Program-made: the position numbers and the translations under genes
Part shown: positions 8,451 through 16,776 of the stretch, one piece after another
Layout: each line of letters starts with the position of its first letter
Position numbering within the stretch: the stretch's first letter is position 1
Assembly (NCBI GenBank): GCA_038229715.1
Contig: JBBROD010000013.1
Location: 1 to 64,000 of the forward strand
Length of the DNA: 64,000 nt
Direction of reading: 5' to 3'
From: JANMES01 sp038229715
Lineage (GTDB): Bacteria > Planctomycetota > Phycisphaerae > Tepidisphaerales > Tepidisphaeraceae
Notes under the pieces: model-generated
What the model saw: only the letters and a program-made list of their open reading frames with translations
Told to the model about the DNA's origin: nothing
Databases searched by the model: none

Positions 8451-10433
8451 ATGAATTCGTCCTGGAATGATCAATTCGAATGGCTCGAAACCGACGGACT
8501 TGGCGGTTTTGCCAGTGGGACTGCCGGCGGTATTCGAACGCGCCGCTATCACGGGCTGCTGCTGACAGCTACAAATCCACCAACGGGTCGATACATGCTT
8601 GTCAACGGGGTCGAAGTGCTCGTTACCACGTCGGCCGGGACGTTTGGTCTCAGCAGCCAGAGGTATGACGGGGAGGTCGTTTCGCCGGAGGGATTTAAAT
8701 ACATCGAAGCATTCGACGTCGAGCCGTGGCCGACTTGGCGGTTCAAACTGCCTGACGGCACGGTGATCGAGCAGGAACTGTTTTTGCAGAACGGCCAACC
8801 GATCACGGCGATGAGTTGGCGGCTGGTGAAATCGACCGGACCGGTCAAGTTGCACATTCGGCCGCTGCTGGCGGGGCGGGATTATCATGCACTGCATCAT
8901 GAGAATGCCGACTTCAACTTTACCGCCGACAAGCGCCCCGGCCAGGTGCAGTGGAAACCGTACCCGACGGTTCCGTCGATCACTGTGTACACCAACGGCC
9001 GATACGCACATGAGCCAACCTGGTATCGCAAGTTTTTCTATCAGGACGAATGGCTGCGAGGATTCGATGCGACCGAAGACCTTGCCGCGCCCGGCATATT
9101 TGAGTTCGATCCGAGCGTCGAGGAAGCGGTCATGATCTTCGCCGCCGAGGCCGCTGCTCCGTTGAACATGCGGATCGGATCGACGGCTGAGCGGATGGCG
9201 GAACTTCGCGACTCCGAGCTCAAACGCCGCAACGCCTTCGCGTCTCCGTTGCATCGGGCGGCCGATCAGTATGTCGTTCGGCGCGGCGAGGGAAAAACGA
9301 TCATCGCCGGATACCCGTGGTTCGCCGACTGGGGCCGCGATACGTTCATCTCCCTGCGAGGGCTTTGCCTTGCGACCGATCGATTGGAAGACGCGCGCCA
9401 AATCCTGGTCGCATGGAGCAAGCATGTCAGTATCGGAATGTTGCCCAACCGATTCCCCGACAGCGGCGAGGAACCGGAGTTCAATTCGGTCGATGCGTCG
9501 CTCTGGTACGTCGTCGCTGTGTGCGAGTTCCTTCGGACTGCGGCGAATCAGCCGGTCCATGTTTCAGATTTCACACGCAAAGCGTTGCTCGGCGCGGTCG
9601 ATCAAATCCTCAACGGCTACATGAACGGCACGCGGCACGGGATTCACATGGACAGCGACGGCCTGCTCCTCGCCGGCGAGCGCGGGCAGCAGTTGACCTG
9701 GATGGATGCCCGGGTCGGCGAGTTCGTCGTCACGCCCCGGATGGGCAAACCCGTCGAGGTGCAGGCGCTGTGGCTCAACGCGCTGCACCTTGCGTCGACC
9801 TACGACAGCAAGTGGCACGATATCGGCGAAAAAGGGGCGATGAGCTTCCGGGCAAAGTTCTGGAACGAGCAAGGACAATACCTTTACGACGTGGTCGATC
9901 ACGACCTGCAGCCCGGCCAATTGGATGCCTCCTTCCGTCCTAACCAGATTTACGCGATCGGTGGGCTGCCGCTGATGCTGATCGACAAGTACCAGGCGAC
10001 GGCCGTCCTCGATCAGATCGAGAAGCGGCTTTTTACGCGATTGGGCCTGCGGTCACTAGCCTCGGATCAGCACGGGTATTGCCCGCAATACACCGGCGGG
10101 CCGGGGCAGCGCGACGGGGCGTACCATCAGGGAACGGTCTGGCCGTTTCTCATGGGGCCGTTCATTGAGGCATGGGTGCGAATCCGCGGCGACACGTCGG
10201 CCGCTAAACGTGAGGCCAGGCAGAAGTTCCTCGAGCCGCTGCTAAAGCACCTCAACGAGGCCGGTCTCGGTCACGTATCGGAGATCGCCGATGCAAGTGC
10301 CCCGCATATGCCGCGGGGATGTCCGTTCCAGGCGTGGTCGCTGGGTGAATTGCTGCGGATCGATCAGATCGTCTTGGCTGAACCCGCGACGAATCTTGCC
10401 GCATCAAACCGGCATCCAACATTTGTTCACTGA
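8451..10433 (+). CDS. Amylo-alpha-1,6-glucosidase (glycogen debranching enzyme family)
   Basis: 660 residues from ATG 8451, which follows GAGGAG; an in-frame ATG at 8418 lacks a ribosome site. N-terminal GDE_N domain opens with EWLETDGLGGFASGTAGG and RRYHGLLL; the C-terminal (alpha/alpha)6 GDE_C domain contains GYPWFADWGRDTFISLRGL (about 288-306), MDARVGEFVVTPRMGKPVEV and a final HMPRGCPFQAWSLGELLR. These are hallmarks of bacterial amylo-alpha-1,6-glucosidases (GH133), which hydrolyse alpha-1,6 branch stubs of glycogen-like glucans. No signal peptide, so cytoplasmic. No glycogen synthase or phosphorylase genes are in the window; the functional companion here is the GH63-like glucosidase. Confidence 0.9.
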   Translation: MNSSWNDQFEWLETDGLGGFASGTAGGIRTRRYHGLLLTATNPPTGRYMLVNGVEVLVTTSAGTFGLSSQRYDGEVVSPEGFKYIEAFDVEPWPTWRFKLPDGTVIEQELFLQNGQPITAMSWRLVKSTGPVKLHIRPLLAGRDYHALHHENADFNFTADKRPGQVQWKPYPTVPSITVYTNGRYAHEPTWYRKFFYQDEWLRGFDATEDLAAPGIFEFDPSVEEAVMIFAAEAAAPLNMRIGSTAERMAELRDSELKRRNAFASPLHRAADQYVVRRGEGKTIIAGYPWFADWGRDTFISLRGLCLATDRLEDARQILVAWSKHVSIGMLPNRFPDSGEEPEFNSVDASLWYVVAVCEFLRTAANQPVHVSDFTRKALLGAVDQILNGYMNGTRHGIHMDSDGLLLAGERGQQLTWMDARVGEFVVTPRMGKPVEVQALWLNALHLASTYDSKWHDIGEKGAMSFRAKFWNEQGQYLYDVVDHDLQPGQLDASFRPNQIYAIGGLPLMLIDKYQATAVLDQIEKRLFTRLGLRSLASDQHGYCPQYTGGPGQRDGAYHQGTVWPFLMGPFIEAWVRIRGDTSAAKREARQKFLEPLLKHLNEAGLGHVSEIADASAPHMPRGCPFQAWSLGELLRIDQIVLAEPATNLAASNRHPTFVH

Positions 10434-10478
10434 ATCGGCGGCCGGTTTTAGGAATAGTCCACTCTGGAGTAAATTGTT

Positions 10479-10931
10479 ATGATGCACAAATCACTTTCGC
10501 TTTTTGTTCTACTTCTCGCGTCAACCGCATTTGCGGGTGAGGCGGAACACCAACACGTCGACAAACAGCGCCTGGCGATTCAGGGGTATGACCCGGTCTC
10601 GTACTTCGATGCCGCACCCGCGGTGGGCCAGGCGGGGTTGACCGTAGATCATCTCGGCGCGGTCTATCGCTTCGCCAACGACGCCAACCGTAAGAAATTC
10701 CTGGCCGACCCGACGCACTTTGCCCCTGCCTACGGCGGGTGGTGCGCCACCGCGATGGCCGAAGGATCGAAAGTCGACATCGACCCGTCCAGTTACAAGA
10801 TCACCGACGGTCGGCTGTTCCTTTTTTATAAGGGGTTCTTCGGCGACGCCCGCAAGAAATGGGTAAAAGACGAAGCCAACTACACCCCCAAAGCCGACAC
10901 AGAATGGAAGAAGCTGGCGGGCACTAAGTAA
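10479..10931 (+). CDS. Secreted YHS-domain protein
   Basis: 150 residues with a clear signal peptide (MMHKSLSLFVLLLASTAFAG). The mature part has IQGYDPVSYF and a YHS-type core (AVYRFANDANRKKFLADPTHFAPAYGGWCATAMAEG), the arrangement of periplasmic YHS proteins thought to bind metal (copper or iron) with His/Cys residues. It stands 45 bp after the debranching enzyme and ahead of an aquaporin. Function beyond metal binding is unknown. Confidence 0.82.
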   Translation: MMHKSLSLFVLLLASTAFAGEAEHQHVDKQRLAIQGYDPVSYFDAAPAVGQAGLTVDHLGAVYRFANDANRKKFLADPTHFAPAYGGWCATAMAEGSKVDIDPSSYKITDGRLFLFYKGFFGDARKKWVKDEANYTPKADTEWKKLAGTK

Positions 10932-10966
10932 TAGGCGCTGTCACGCCACCTAACGATGCAGGCGTA

Positions 10967-11785
10967 TTGCCGGCGACCGAGCGTCAGACCCATAGGCATA
11001 GCACTGTGACACTTGCGAAACTATCCGTCTACGCGATCGAAGGCGCCCTCCTCGGGGTTTTCATGATCTCCGCCTGTTTCTTCACGGCCGTCCTGCAGTA
11101 TTCGGGCAGCCCGGTGAGGAATGCCATCGCTTCAGACCTGGTCCGGCGGGCGCTGATTGGCGTGGCGATGGGATTGACCGCGATCTGTCTGATTTACTCC
11201 CCATGGGGCAAGCGATCGGGCGCGCACATGAACCCGGCGCTGACGCTAGGCTTCCTCCGGCTCGGTCGGATCGCCCCGCGGGATGCGGCATTTTACATCG
11301 CCAGCCAGTTTATCGGCGCTTCGGTCGGCGTGGCGTTGGTATCGCTCGTTCTGCAGGCGTGGGTGAACGACCCGAGCGTGAACTACATTGTCACCGCTCC
11401 TGGAAAGCCCGGGCCGCTGGTGGCGTGGATCGCGGAATTCTCGATCGCATTTTTGATGCTGACGATGGTCCTCGTCACAAACCGCCGGCCTCGGCTGCAG
11501 AAGTTTACAGGGTATTTCGCGGGGTGCCTTGTTGCCTTGTACATCACCGTTGAAGCGCCGCTTAGCGGCATGAGCATGAATCCGGCCCGCAGTTTTGGAA
11601 GCGCTTTGAACGCCAATCTCTGGACCTTTTACTGGGTGTATCTCACCGCGCCGGTGGCGGGAATGCTTGTCGCGATTGAAGCGTCGCGCTTGTATTGCGC
11701 ATCGTTGCGTCAGCTCTGCGGAAAGCTTACGCACTCACACACTCATCACTGTTTTATCAAATGCGATTGCCTACAGGAGCATTAA
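10967..11785 (+). CDS. MIP/aquaporin-family channel
   Basis: Up to 272 residues, six membrane helices and the two pore signature loops HMNPALT (NPA 89-91) and SMNPARSFG (NPA 204-206). Leu/Ser after NPA and the RS of the second loop fit aquaporin/glycerol facilitator-like channels for water or small solutes. The start is uncertain (TTG 10967 used; GTG near 11006 is possible). The C-terminal tail is rich in His and Cys (HSHTHHCFIKCDC), which is unusual for the family and may bind metal. The next gene begins immediately at the stop codon, implying co-translation. Confidence 0.85.
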   Translation: MPATERQTHRHSTVTLAKLSVYAIEGALLGVFMISACFFTAVLQYSGSPVRNAIASDLVRRALIGVAMGLTAICLIYSPWGKRSGAHMNPALTLGFLRLGRIAPRDAAFYIASQFIGASVGVALVSLVLQAWVNDPSVNYIVTAPGKPGPLVAWIAEFSIAFLMLTMVLVTNRRPRLQKFTGYFAGCLVALYITVEAPLSGMSMNPARSFGSALNANLWTFYWVYLTAPVAGMLVAIEASRLYCASLRQLCGKLTHSHTHHCFIKCDCLQEH

Positions 11786-13333
11786 ATGAGCCTCGATAAC
11801 GACTACGACGTAATCATCATTGGCACTGGCGCCGGCGGCGGGACGCTTGCGTACCGGCTCGCCAGCAGCGGGAAGAAAATCCTGCTCCTGGAACGCGGCG
11901 AGTACGTCAAGCGTGAGGCCGACAATTGGTCAACCCGGGCGGTAAACGTCGACGCCAAATACAACACCCGGGAGCAGTGGTTCGACAAGGACAACAAGCC
12001 GCTTCATCCGCACACGAACTACTACGTGGGTGGGAACACCAAATTCTACGGCGCGGCGCTTTTCCGGTTTCGTCGAGAAGACTTCGGCGTGCTCCAACAC
12101 GCGGGCGGTGTTTCACCAGCCTGGCCGATCACTTACGACGAGCTTGAGCCGTACTACATGGAGTCGGAAAACCTCTATCAAGTGCATGGCACTCGAGGAG
12201 AAGACCCGACCGAACCCACCGCCAGCGGTGAATACCCCTGGCCGGCGGTGAGTCACGAACCGCGGATGCAGAAACTTCACGACGATTTAGCCAAGCTCGG
12301 TCACAAGCCGTTCCACACGCCGCTGGGTGTTCGGCTGAACGAGAAGAACCCGCAGACCAGCCCCTGCATCCGCTGCTCGACCTGCGACGGCCATCCCTGC
12401 CTTGTGAATGCCAAGTGCGACGCCCAGACGATCTGTGTCGACCCGGCGCTCGAGCATTCCAACGTTTCGCTCCTCACCGGCGCTTTTGTCACTCGATTGG
12501 AAACCAACTCCACCGGGCGGCAGGTAACGACTGTTCACGCAGACGTTAATGGGGAGAAACGAACATTCAGCGGCAAGATCATCGTCTGCTCCGCCGGGGC
12601 GATTAACTCCGCGGCGCTGTTGCTGCGATCCGCCAGCGATAAGCACCCGCGCGGCTTGGCGAATGGGTCCGACGTTGTCGGCCGACACTACATGGGTCAT
12701 ATTAACTCGGTGCTTTTGGCGATAAGCACGAAGCCGAATCCGACGATATTTCAAAAAACGCTCAGCTTGAATGATTTCTATCTCAGAAGCCCGGACTGGG
12801 AATATCCGCTCGGCCACATCAGCTTCGTCGGTAAGCTCGATGCGGTCTCGCTCTCGGCAGGCGCCCCCGCGATCGCGCCGGGATTCACGCTGGAACTAAT
12901 GGCCAAGCACTCGCTGGACTTTTGGCTCACCAGCGAAGACCTGCCCGATCCGAATAATCGCGTCACACTTAATCGCGACGGCCAGATCACCCTCAGCTAC
13001 ACCAACAATAATGAAGAAGGCCATAAGCGACTCATCGCCAAGCTCAAATACATTCTCGAGCACCTCGAGCCGGGCATGCATCTGATCCCGCGGAATCTGT
13101 TCGTCGGCCAGCGCATTCCGCTCGCCGGCGTGGCGCACCAGAACGGAACTATCCGTTTCGGCGATGATCCTAAGACCAGCGCGCTCGATCGCAACTGCAA
13201 GGCCCACGATGTCGACAATCTTTACGTCGTCGACGGCAGCTTTTTCTGTAGCAGCGGCGCGGTGAACCCCGCGCTCACTATCATCGCCAACGCCCTCCGT
13301 GTCGGCGACCGAATTCTGGAGGCGCTAGCGTGA
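11786..13333 (+). CDS. GMC-family FAD-dependent oxidoreductase
   Basis: 515 residues. N-terminal Rossmann motif YDVIIIGTGAGGGTLAYRL (FAD) with the dinucleotide GxGxxG at about 13-19, the LLLERG segment, a GGNTKFYGAALFRFR region typical of glucose-methanol-choline oxidoreductases, and a C-terminal LYVVDGSFFCSSGAVNPALTI in which the family active-site His/Asn region lies. A Cys-rich insert (CIRCSTCDGHPCLVNAKC) is seen in a subgroup of bacterial GMC sugar dehydrogenases. No Tat signal, so probably cytoplasmic or membrane-associated. Starts directly at the aquaporin stop; the following VOC gene overlaps its stop (GTGA). Substrate probably a sugar or polyol. Confidence 0.88.
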   Translation: MSLDNDYDVIIIGTGAGGGTLAYRLASSGKKILLLERGEYVKREADNWSTRAVNVDAKYNTREQWFDKDNKPLHPHTNYYVGGNTKFYGAALFRFRREDFGVLQHAGGVSPAWPITYDELEPYYMESENLYQVHGTRGEDPTEPTASGEYPWPAVSHEPRMQKLHDDLAKLGHKPFHTPLGVRLNEKNPQTSPCIRCSTCDGHPCLVNAKCDAQTICVDPALEHSNVSLLTGAFVTRLETNSTGRQVTTVHADVNGEKRTFSGKIIVCSAGAINSAALLLRSASDKHPRGLANGSDVVGRHYMGHINSVLLAISTKPNPTIFQKTLSLNDFYLRSPDWEYPLGHISFVGKLDAVSLSAGAPAIAPGFTLELMAKHSLDFWLTSEDLPDPNNRVTLNRDGQITLSYTNNNEEGHKRLIAKLKYILEHLEPGMHLIPRNLFVGQRIPLAGVAHQNGTIRFGDDPKTSALDRNCKAHDVDNLYVVDGSFFCSSGAVNPALTIIANALRVGDRILEALA

Positions 13334-14316
13334 ATAAGATACGGACTGTTGTGTTTCTTGTGCTGGCGATGGGCTTGAACGCTCTGGCTCAATCGACCCG
13401 GCCGGCGGTGTCGGCGGTCACGAAGATCGGGATCGTCGTCGAAGATATGGATCGGTCGCTTGCGTTTTACACCGGCGTGCTCGATTTCAAGAAAACGTCC
13501 GACGAAGAAGTCGCCGGCGAACGTTACGAGCAACTGAACGGAGTATTCGGCCTGCGGTGCAGAATCGTCGGGCTATCGCTCGGAAGTGAGACGATCGAAC
13601 TGACCGAGTACCTCACGCCCCGAGGGCGGGTTGTGCCGCGCGATAGTCGCAGCAATGACCGGTGGTTTCAGCACATCGCGATCGTCACCACCGACATGGA
13701 TCGCGCTTACGCCCGCCTGCGCGAACGTAAGGTACATTTTGCCAGCACCGGCCCGCAGACGTTGCCACAATGGAACAAAGGCGCTGCCGGAATCCGCGCG
13801 TTCTATTTTCGCGATCCCGACGATCATGTGCTTGAAGTAATCTATTTTCCTGCCGGCAAAGGCGATCCGCGATGGCAGGAGAAGCAAGCACTCTTTCCCG
13901 GCGTTGATCACACGGCCGTCGTCGTAGAGGACACCGACAAAAGCCTGGCGTTTTATCGCGACATCCTGGGTTTCCGAATCGCCGGCGGAAGCGAAAACTA
14001 CGGTTCGGAGCAGGAACATCTGAACAACGTGCAAGGCGCTCGTCTGCGGATCACCACCATGAAAGCCCCGGACGGGCCGGGTGTGGAATTCCTGCAATAT
14101 CTTGCCCCCAAGGACGGCAAACCTTATCCGGCCGACGCGAAAGCCAATGATCTTTTTTCCTGGCAAACCACCGTCGGCACTGCTGACAGTGCGGGATTGC
14201 TCAAGGACCTTGGCGATCGTGGATACAAACTCGTTTCCACGGCGCCCTCAGAAACCGAATTCATCGTCCGCGATCCGGACGGGCACGCAGTGCATGTCGT
14301 ACGACAATTGAAATAA
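13330..14316 (+). CDS. Secreted two-domain VOC (glyoxalase/dioxygenase fold) protein
   Basis: 328 residues from a GTG that overlaps the upstream stop by 4 bases. Signal peptide MNKIRTVVFLVLAMGLNALA, then two vicinal-oxygen-chelate modules: residues ~28-165 (KIGIVVEDMDRSLAFYTGVL ... FRDPDDHVLEVIYF) and ~190-325 (DHTAVVVEDTDKSLAFYRDI ... VRDPDGHAVHVV). His and Glu at the usual metal positions are present (H in WFQHIAI, E in LEVIYF). VOC enzymes act on metal-chelated substrates (isomerases, dioxygenases, lyases); export plus coupling to a GMC oxidoreductase suggests a periplasmic sugar- or aromatic-modifying step, but the reaction is unknown. Confidence 0.82.
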   Translation: MNKIRTVVFLVLAMGLNALAQSTRPAVSAVTKIGIVVEDMDRSLAFYTGVLDFKKTSDEEVAGERYEQLNGVFGLRCRIVGLSLGSETIELTEYLTPRGRVVPRDSRSNDRWFQHIAIVTTDMDRAYARLRERKVHFASTGPQTLPQWNKGAAGIRAFYFRDPDDHVLEVIYFPAGKGDPRWQEKQALFPGVDHTAVVVEDTDKSLAFYRDILGFRIAGGSENYGSEQEHLNNVQGARLRITTMKAPDGPGVEFLQYLAPKDGKPYPADAKANDLFSWQTTVGTADSAGLLKDLGDRGYKLVSTAPSETEFIVRDPDGHAVHVVRQLK

Positions 14317-14392
14317 CCTTCAGTACCAAATCCGATTATTTGTCGAACGACGATCGCCATTGCGTAAGACTCTCATCCGTGTGGGATGCTGC

Positions 14393-14700
14393 ATGGGCTC
14401 AATCAGCCGTGCCACATTGCATCGGCTGGCGGCCTATCGCTGGACGGTAAATGTTTGGGAGATGGAGGACATTCTGGAGCGTGCGACTATTCAGAGTAAC
14501 GACGTGGTGACTCTTTTATTCGGGGGCGAACTCGGACTGGAAACGGTCGAGCGAAACCACTTTAGCGCTGTGTTAAGCCAATCCAATTGCGATATCCAAA
14601 GTCCAGCTGCCGCTTCCCAAGTCCAAGGCATGCACCCCAATACGCTGCATGGCAGGCTTAAAAACTGGGCTTGTGGCGAGATTTCCACATATCACCTCAA
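14393..14700 (+). pseudogene. Relic of an NtrC-type sigma54-dependent regulator (C-terminal part)
   Basis: Within an open frame (14360-14767) the stretch ISRATLHRLAAYRW, then VNVWEMEDILERATI, matches the end of the AAA+ domain of bacterial enhancer-binding proteins (family pattern: L..Y.WPGNVRELENVIERAVI). Further on, VERNHFSAVLSQSNCDIQSP and GMHPNTLHGRLKNW match their Fis-type DNA-binding helix-turn-helix (GPxGAAxxLGLHPNTLRSRMKKLG). The conserved PGN-RE has decayed to TVN-WE, and the GAFTGA/Walker part is missing, so this is a decayed fragment. A small stand-alone Fis-like protein is less likely. Confidence 0.55.
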
Positions 14701-14864
14701 TAGCGTTCCACAAAAAGTCGTAGGCCCGCCAAGTCTCATGTCGGGGCAATCGCATTTTCCGTGTTAACGTTTCGGTAAATTCGACAAAAATCACCAGCCA
14801 TGAATTTCCGGGAATAAAATTCTTTCGGAATAAGACTGGTACGACTATCGCTTTGGTGTTTCGT

Positions 14865-15125
14865 ATGCTGCGAATCACCAACCCCAATCTCGACTTTACG
14901 ACGACTCAAACGTTCGGAGGTAAATTCCTCGAGCCGTGGATAGGTACTGCGCGGTCGGCGAACCATGCGGATCGGGATAATGGGCCGGTTTCACGGGACC
15001 TTTCAGCGGTGAAGTATGTCTGCCCGGAAGGGTTGGGATTACTCCACCAGTGGACCGATGAAGGCGTGTCATTCCTCGCTTGCTCGAACTTAATCGCACA
15101 AATGTTGCATTTGGAGACTCAATGA
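14865..15125 (+). CDS. STAS-like (anti-sigma factor antagonist fold) protein
   Basis: About 87 residues from ATG 14865 (MLRITNPNLD); upstream TTG/GTG codons at 14853/14856 are possible. The pattern LRIT..., FGGKFLEPWI, DLSAVKYVCPEGLGLLHQW, GVSFLACSNLIAQML follows the STAS-like proteins common beside ECF sigma factors in soil bacteria (G-K-L-xGPW, DLSxVxFVDxxGxxLL, L-x-xCSPxxxxLL). The Ser that is phosphorylated in SpoIIAA-type antagonists is not obvious. Its stop overlaps the sigma factor start (ATGA at 15122-15125), so it leads the operon and may regulate the sigma factor. Two GGAATAA words lie about 50 and 35 bp upstream. Confidence 0.6.
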   Translation: MLRITNPNLDFTTTQTFGGKFLEPWIGTARSANHADRDNGPVSRDLSAVKYVCPEGLGLLHQWTDEGVSFLACSNLIAQMLHLETQ

Positions 15126-15778
15126 GCGCCCTGTCCACACCATCTCCCGCGATCGGTCCTTCGGCCGCTGCGGCGATGAGTCTTGTCGAGCGCATTCGCG
15201 GCGGCGAGAATGCGGCATGGGAAGAGTTCGTTCGTGAGAACGTCCCCCGCATGCTTGCTGTCGCTCGGCGACTCCTGCGTTGCGAAGAAGATGCCGCCGA
15301 CGCCATTCAGGAGGCGTTTGTATCGGCATATAAGTCGATGGGCGAATTTGAATCGCGTTCCCAACTTTGCACTTGGATTCATCGCATCGTCGTCAACGCC
15401 TGTCTGATGCATCTCCGCAAACACAAACGCACAGGACAGCGCCAGCCGCTGTCGAGCTTTGACGAGCGCGCCCGTCACAGTCAGCTCTGGCACCGATCGA
15501 CGAACGACCCGTCGGAAGACGCCGAGCGATCGGACTTGCGGCAAACCGTGCGACTTTGTATCGATCAGCTCCCCGAGCCGTACCGCAGCACGCTGATGCT
15601 GCGCGACATAGAGCAGTTCAATACCGAAGCGACGGCTGACCTCATGGATTGCTCGGTTGAATGCGTTAAAAGTCGGCTGCACCGCGCCCGCAGCGCCTTG
15701 CGGACTCTTCTGGAACCGTTATATGTACAGGGGACTTCACCTTCATCACGAAAGAGCGTTTCAAATGGTGCTGTGTAA
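15122..15778 (+). CDS. ECF-type RNA polymerase sigma factor
   Basis: 218 residues from ATG 15122 (GGAG at 15112-15115). Sigma region 2 spans about 35-101 (FVRENVPRMLAVARRLL, DAIQEAFVSAYKSM, TWIHRIVVNACLMHLRK) and region 4 about 140-195 (LPEPYRSTLMLRDIEQF, CSVECVKSRLHRARSALR). Extracytoplasmic-function class. No classical anti-sigma with a ZAS motif follows; instead it is sandwiched between a STAS-like protein (4-base overlap) and a DoxX-like membrane protein (14-base overlap), which are therefore the likely regulators or targets. Confidence 0.92.
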   Translation: MSALSTPSPAIGPSAAAAMSLVERIRGGENAAWEEFVRENVPRMLAVARRLLRCEEDAADAIQEAFVSAYKSMGEFESRSQLCTWIHRIVVNACLMHLRKHKRTGQRQPLSSFDERARHSQLWHRSTNDPSEDAERSDLRQTVRLCIDQLPEPYRSTLMLRDIEQFNTEATADLMDCSVECVKSRLHRARSALRTLLEPLYVQGTSPSSRKSVSNGAV

Positions 15779-16190
15779 GAGCCACCGAATCATCAGTTGG
15801 GTGCTGCAGGTGGTTGTCGCTGTGATCCTGTTTCAAACCCTGTTCTTCAAGTTCGCCGGAGCCGAGGAGAGCAAGTATATCTTCAGCGAATTGGGGATGG
15901 AGCCGTGGGGCCGAATAGGATCGGGTGTAGTGGAGTTGATCGCGGTACTACTGTTGCTCTACCCGCGCACGACGACGCTGGGGGCGATTCTGTCGTTAGG
16001 CGTCATCAGCGGCGCAATCATTGGACATCTGACCAAGCTGGGCATCGTCGTCAAGGACGATGGCGGCCTTCTGTTCATTCTCGCGGTGGTTGTGTTTGTG
16101 GGGAGCGCGGCGATTCTGGTCATCCGACGCACGCAAATTCCCATCGTCGGCGCTCGATTCGTGTCGCGGCAAGCCGTCAGACAAGGGTAA
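15765..16190 (+). CDS. DoxX-like membrane protein
   Basis: 141 residues, four hydrophobic helices (VLQVVVAVILFQTLFFKF; IGSGVVELIAVLLLLYP; TTTLGAILSLGVISGAII; LFILAVVVFVGSAAILVI). KFAGAEESKYIFSELG followed by EPWGRIGSGVVELIAV is the DoxX-family pattern. ATG 15765 overlaps the sigma gene by 14 bases, so translation is coupled. DoxX relatives are linked to quinone or redox stress; here its fixed position behind an ECF sigma factor suggests a role in the response that the sigma factor controls. Confidence 0.75.
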   Translation: MVLCKSHRIISWVLQVVVAVILFQTLFFKFAGAEESKYIFSELGMEPWGRIGSGVVELIAVLLLLYPRTTTLGAILSLGVISGAIIGHLTKLGIVVKDDGGLLFILAVVVFVGSAAILVIRRTQIPIVGARFVSRQAVRQG

Positions 16191-16225
16191 ACCGCGCCCA
16201 AGCGTTCATTTTCATCGGAGACTTC

Positions 16226-16774
16226 ATGCAACATATCGAATCTGCCTGTCCTTCGAGGATTTCCCCGGGCGTGCATAGTGCCTGCGAGCCAATGATCGCG
16301 CTACTTGAAGAACTCGCGAGCGTGGTTGCTGAATTGAACGACGCGCAATACTTGCAAAAGCCCGTCGGCGTGATCGAAAGCAGCGTCGGCGGGCATGTAA
16401 GGCACTGCCTTGACCATGTCCGCTCGCTGCTCGACGCGGTTGCCGCCGGGAAAATTAATTACGATCACCGCCAGCGAGGCACTGCCATCGAAACCTCCCG
16501 TGTCGCAGTGGCCGAAGCAATCGATCGGTTGATCGATGAATTGCGCACACTACCCGGGGACGAGTTCGACAGCCCGCTTGCGATGCGCGTGCTGGTGGCG
16601 AGCAATCAGCCGGAATTACTCGTCAAAACCACCATCGGTCGCGAGATAGCCTACGTTCTGGCGCACACGGTTCATCACAATGCTCTCATCAGCGCGATGG
16701 TGAAGACCCTCGGCGGCAAGTTGCCTGTAGAATTTGGATACGCTCCGTCGACGATCAACAGCCGGGGACGCTAG
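16226..16774 (+). CDS. DinB-superfamily protein
   Basis: 182 residues from ATG 16226, with GGAG at 16217-16220. Four-helix DinB fold suggested by SSVGGHVRHCLDHVRSLLDA (H57, H60, H64) and IAYVLAHTVHHNALI (H147, H150, H151), the His pairs that bind a metal ion in DinB/YfiT-type putative metal-dependent hydrolases or thiol transferases. 35 bp after the DoxX gene and 2 bp before the NRDE gene in the same operon. The precise reaction is unknown. Confidence 0.75.
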   Translation: MQHIESACPSRISPGVHSACEPMIALLEELASVVAELNDAQYLQKPVGVIESSVGGHVRHCLDHVRSLLDAVAAGKINYDHRQRGTAIETSRVAVAEAIDRLIDELRTLPGDEFDSPLAMRVLVASNQPELLVKTTIGREIAYVLAHTVHHNALISAMVKTLGGKLPVEFGYAPSTINSRGR

Positions 16775-16776
16775 TC

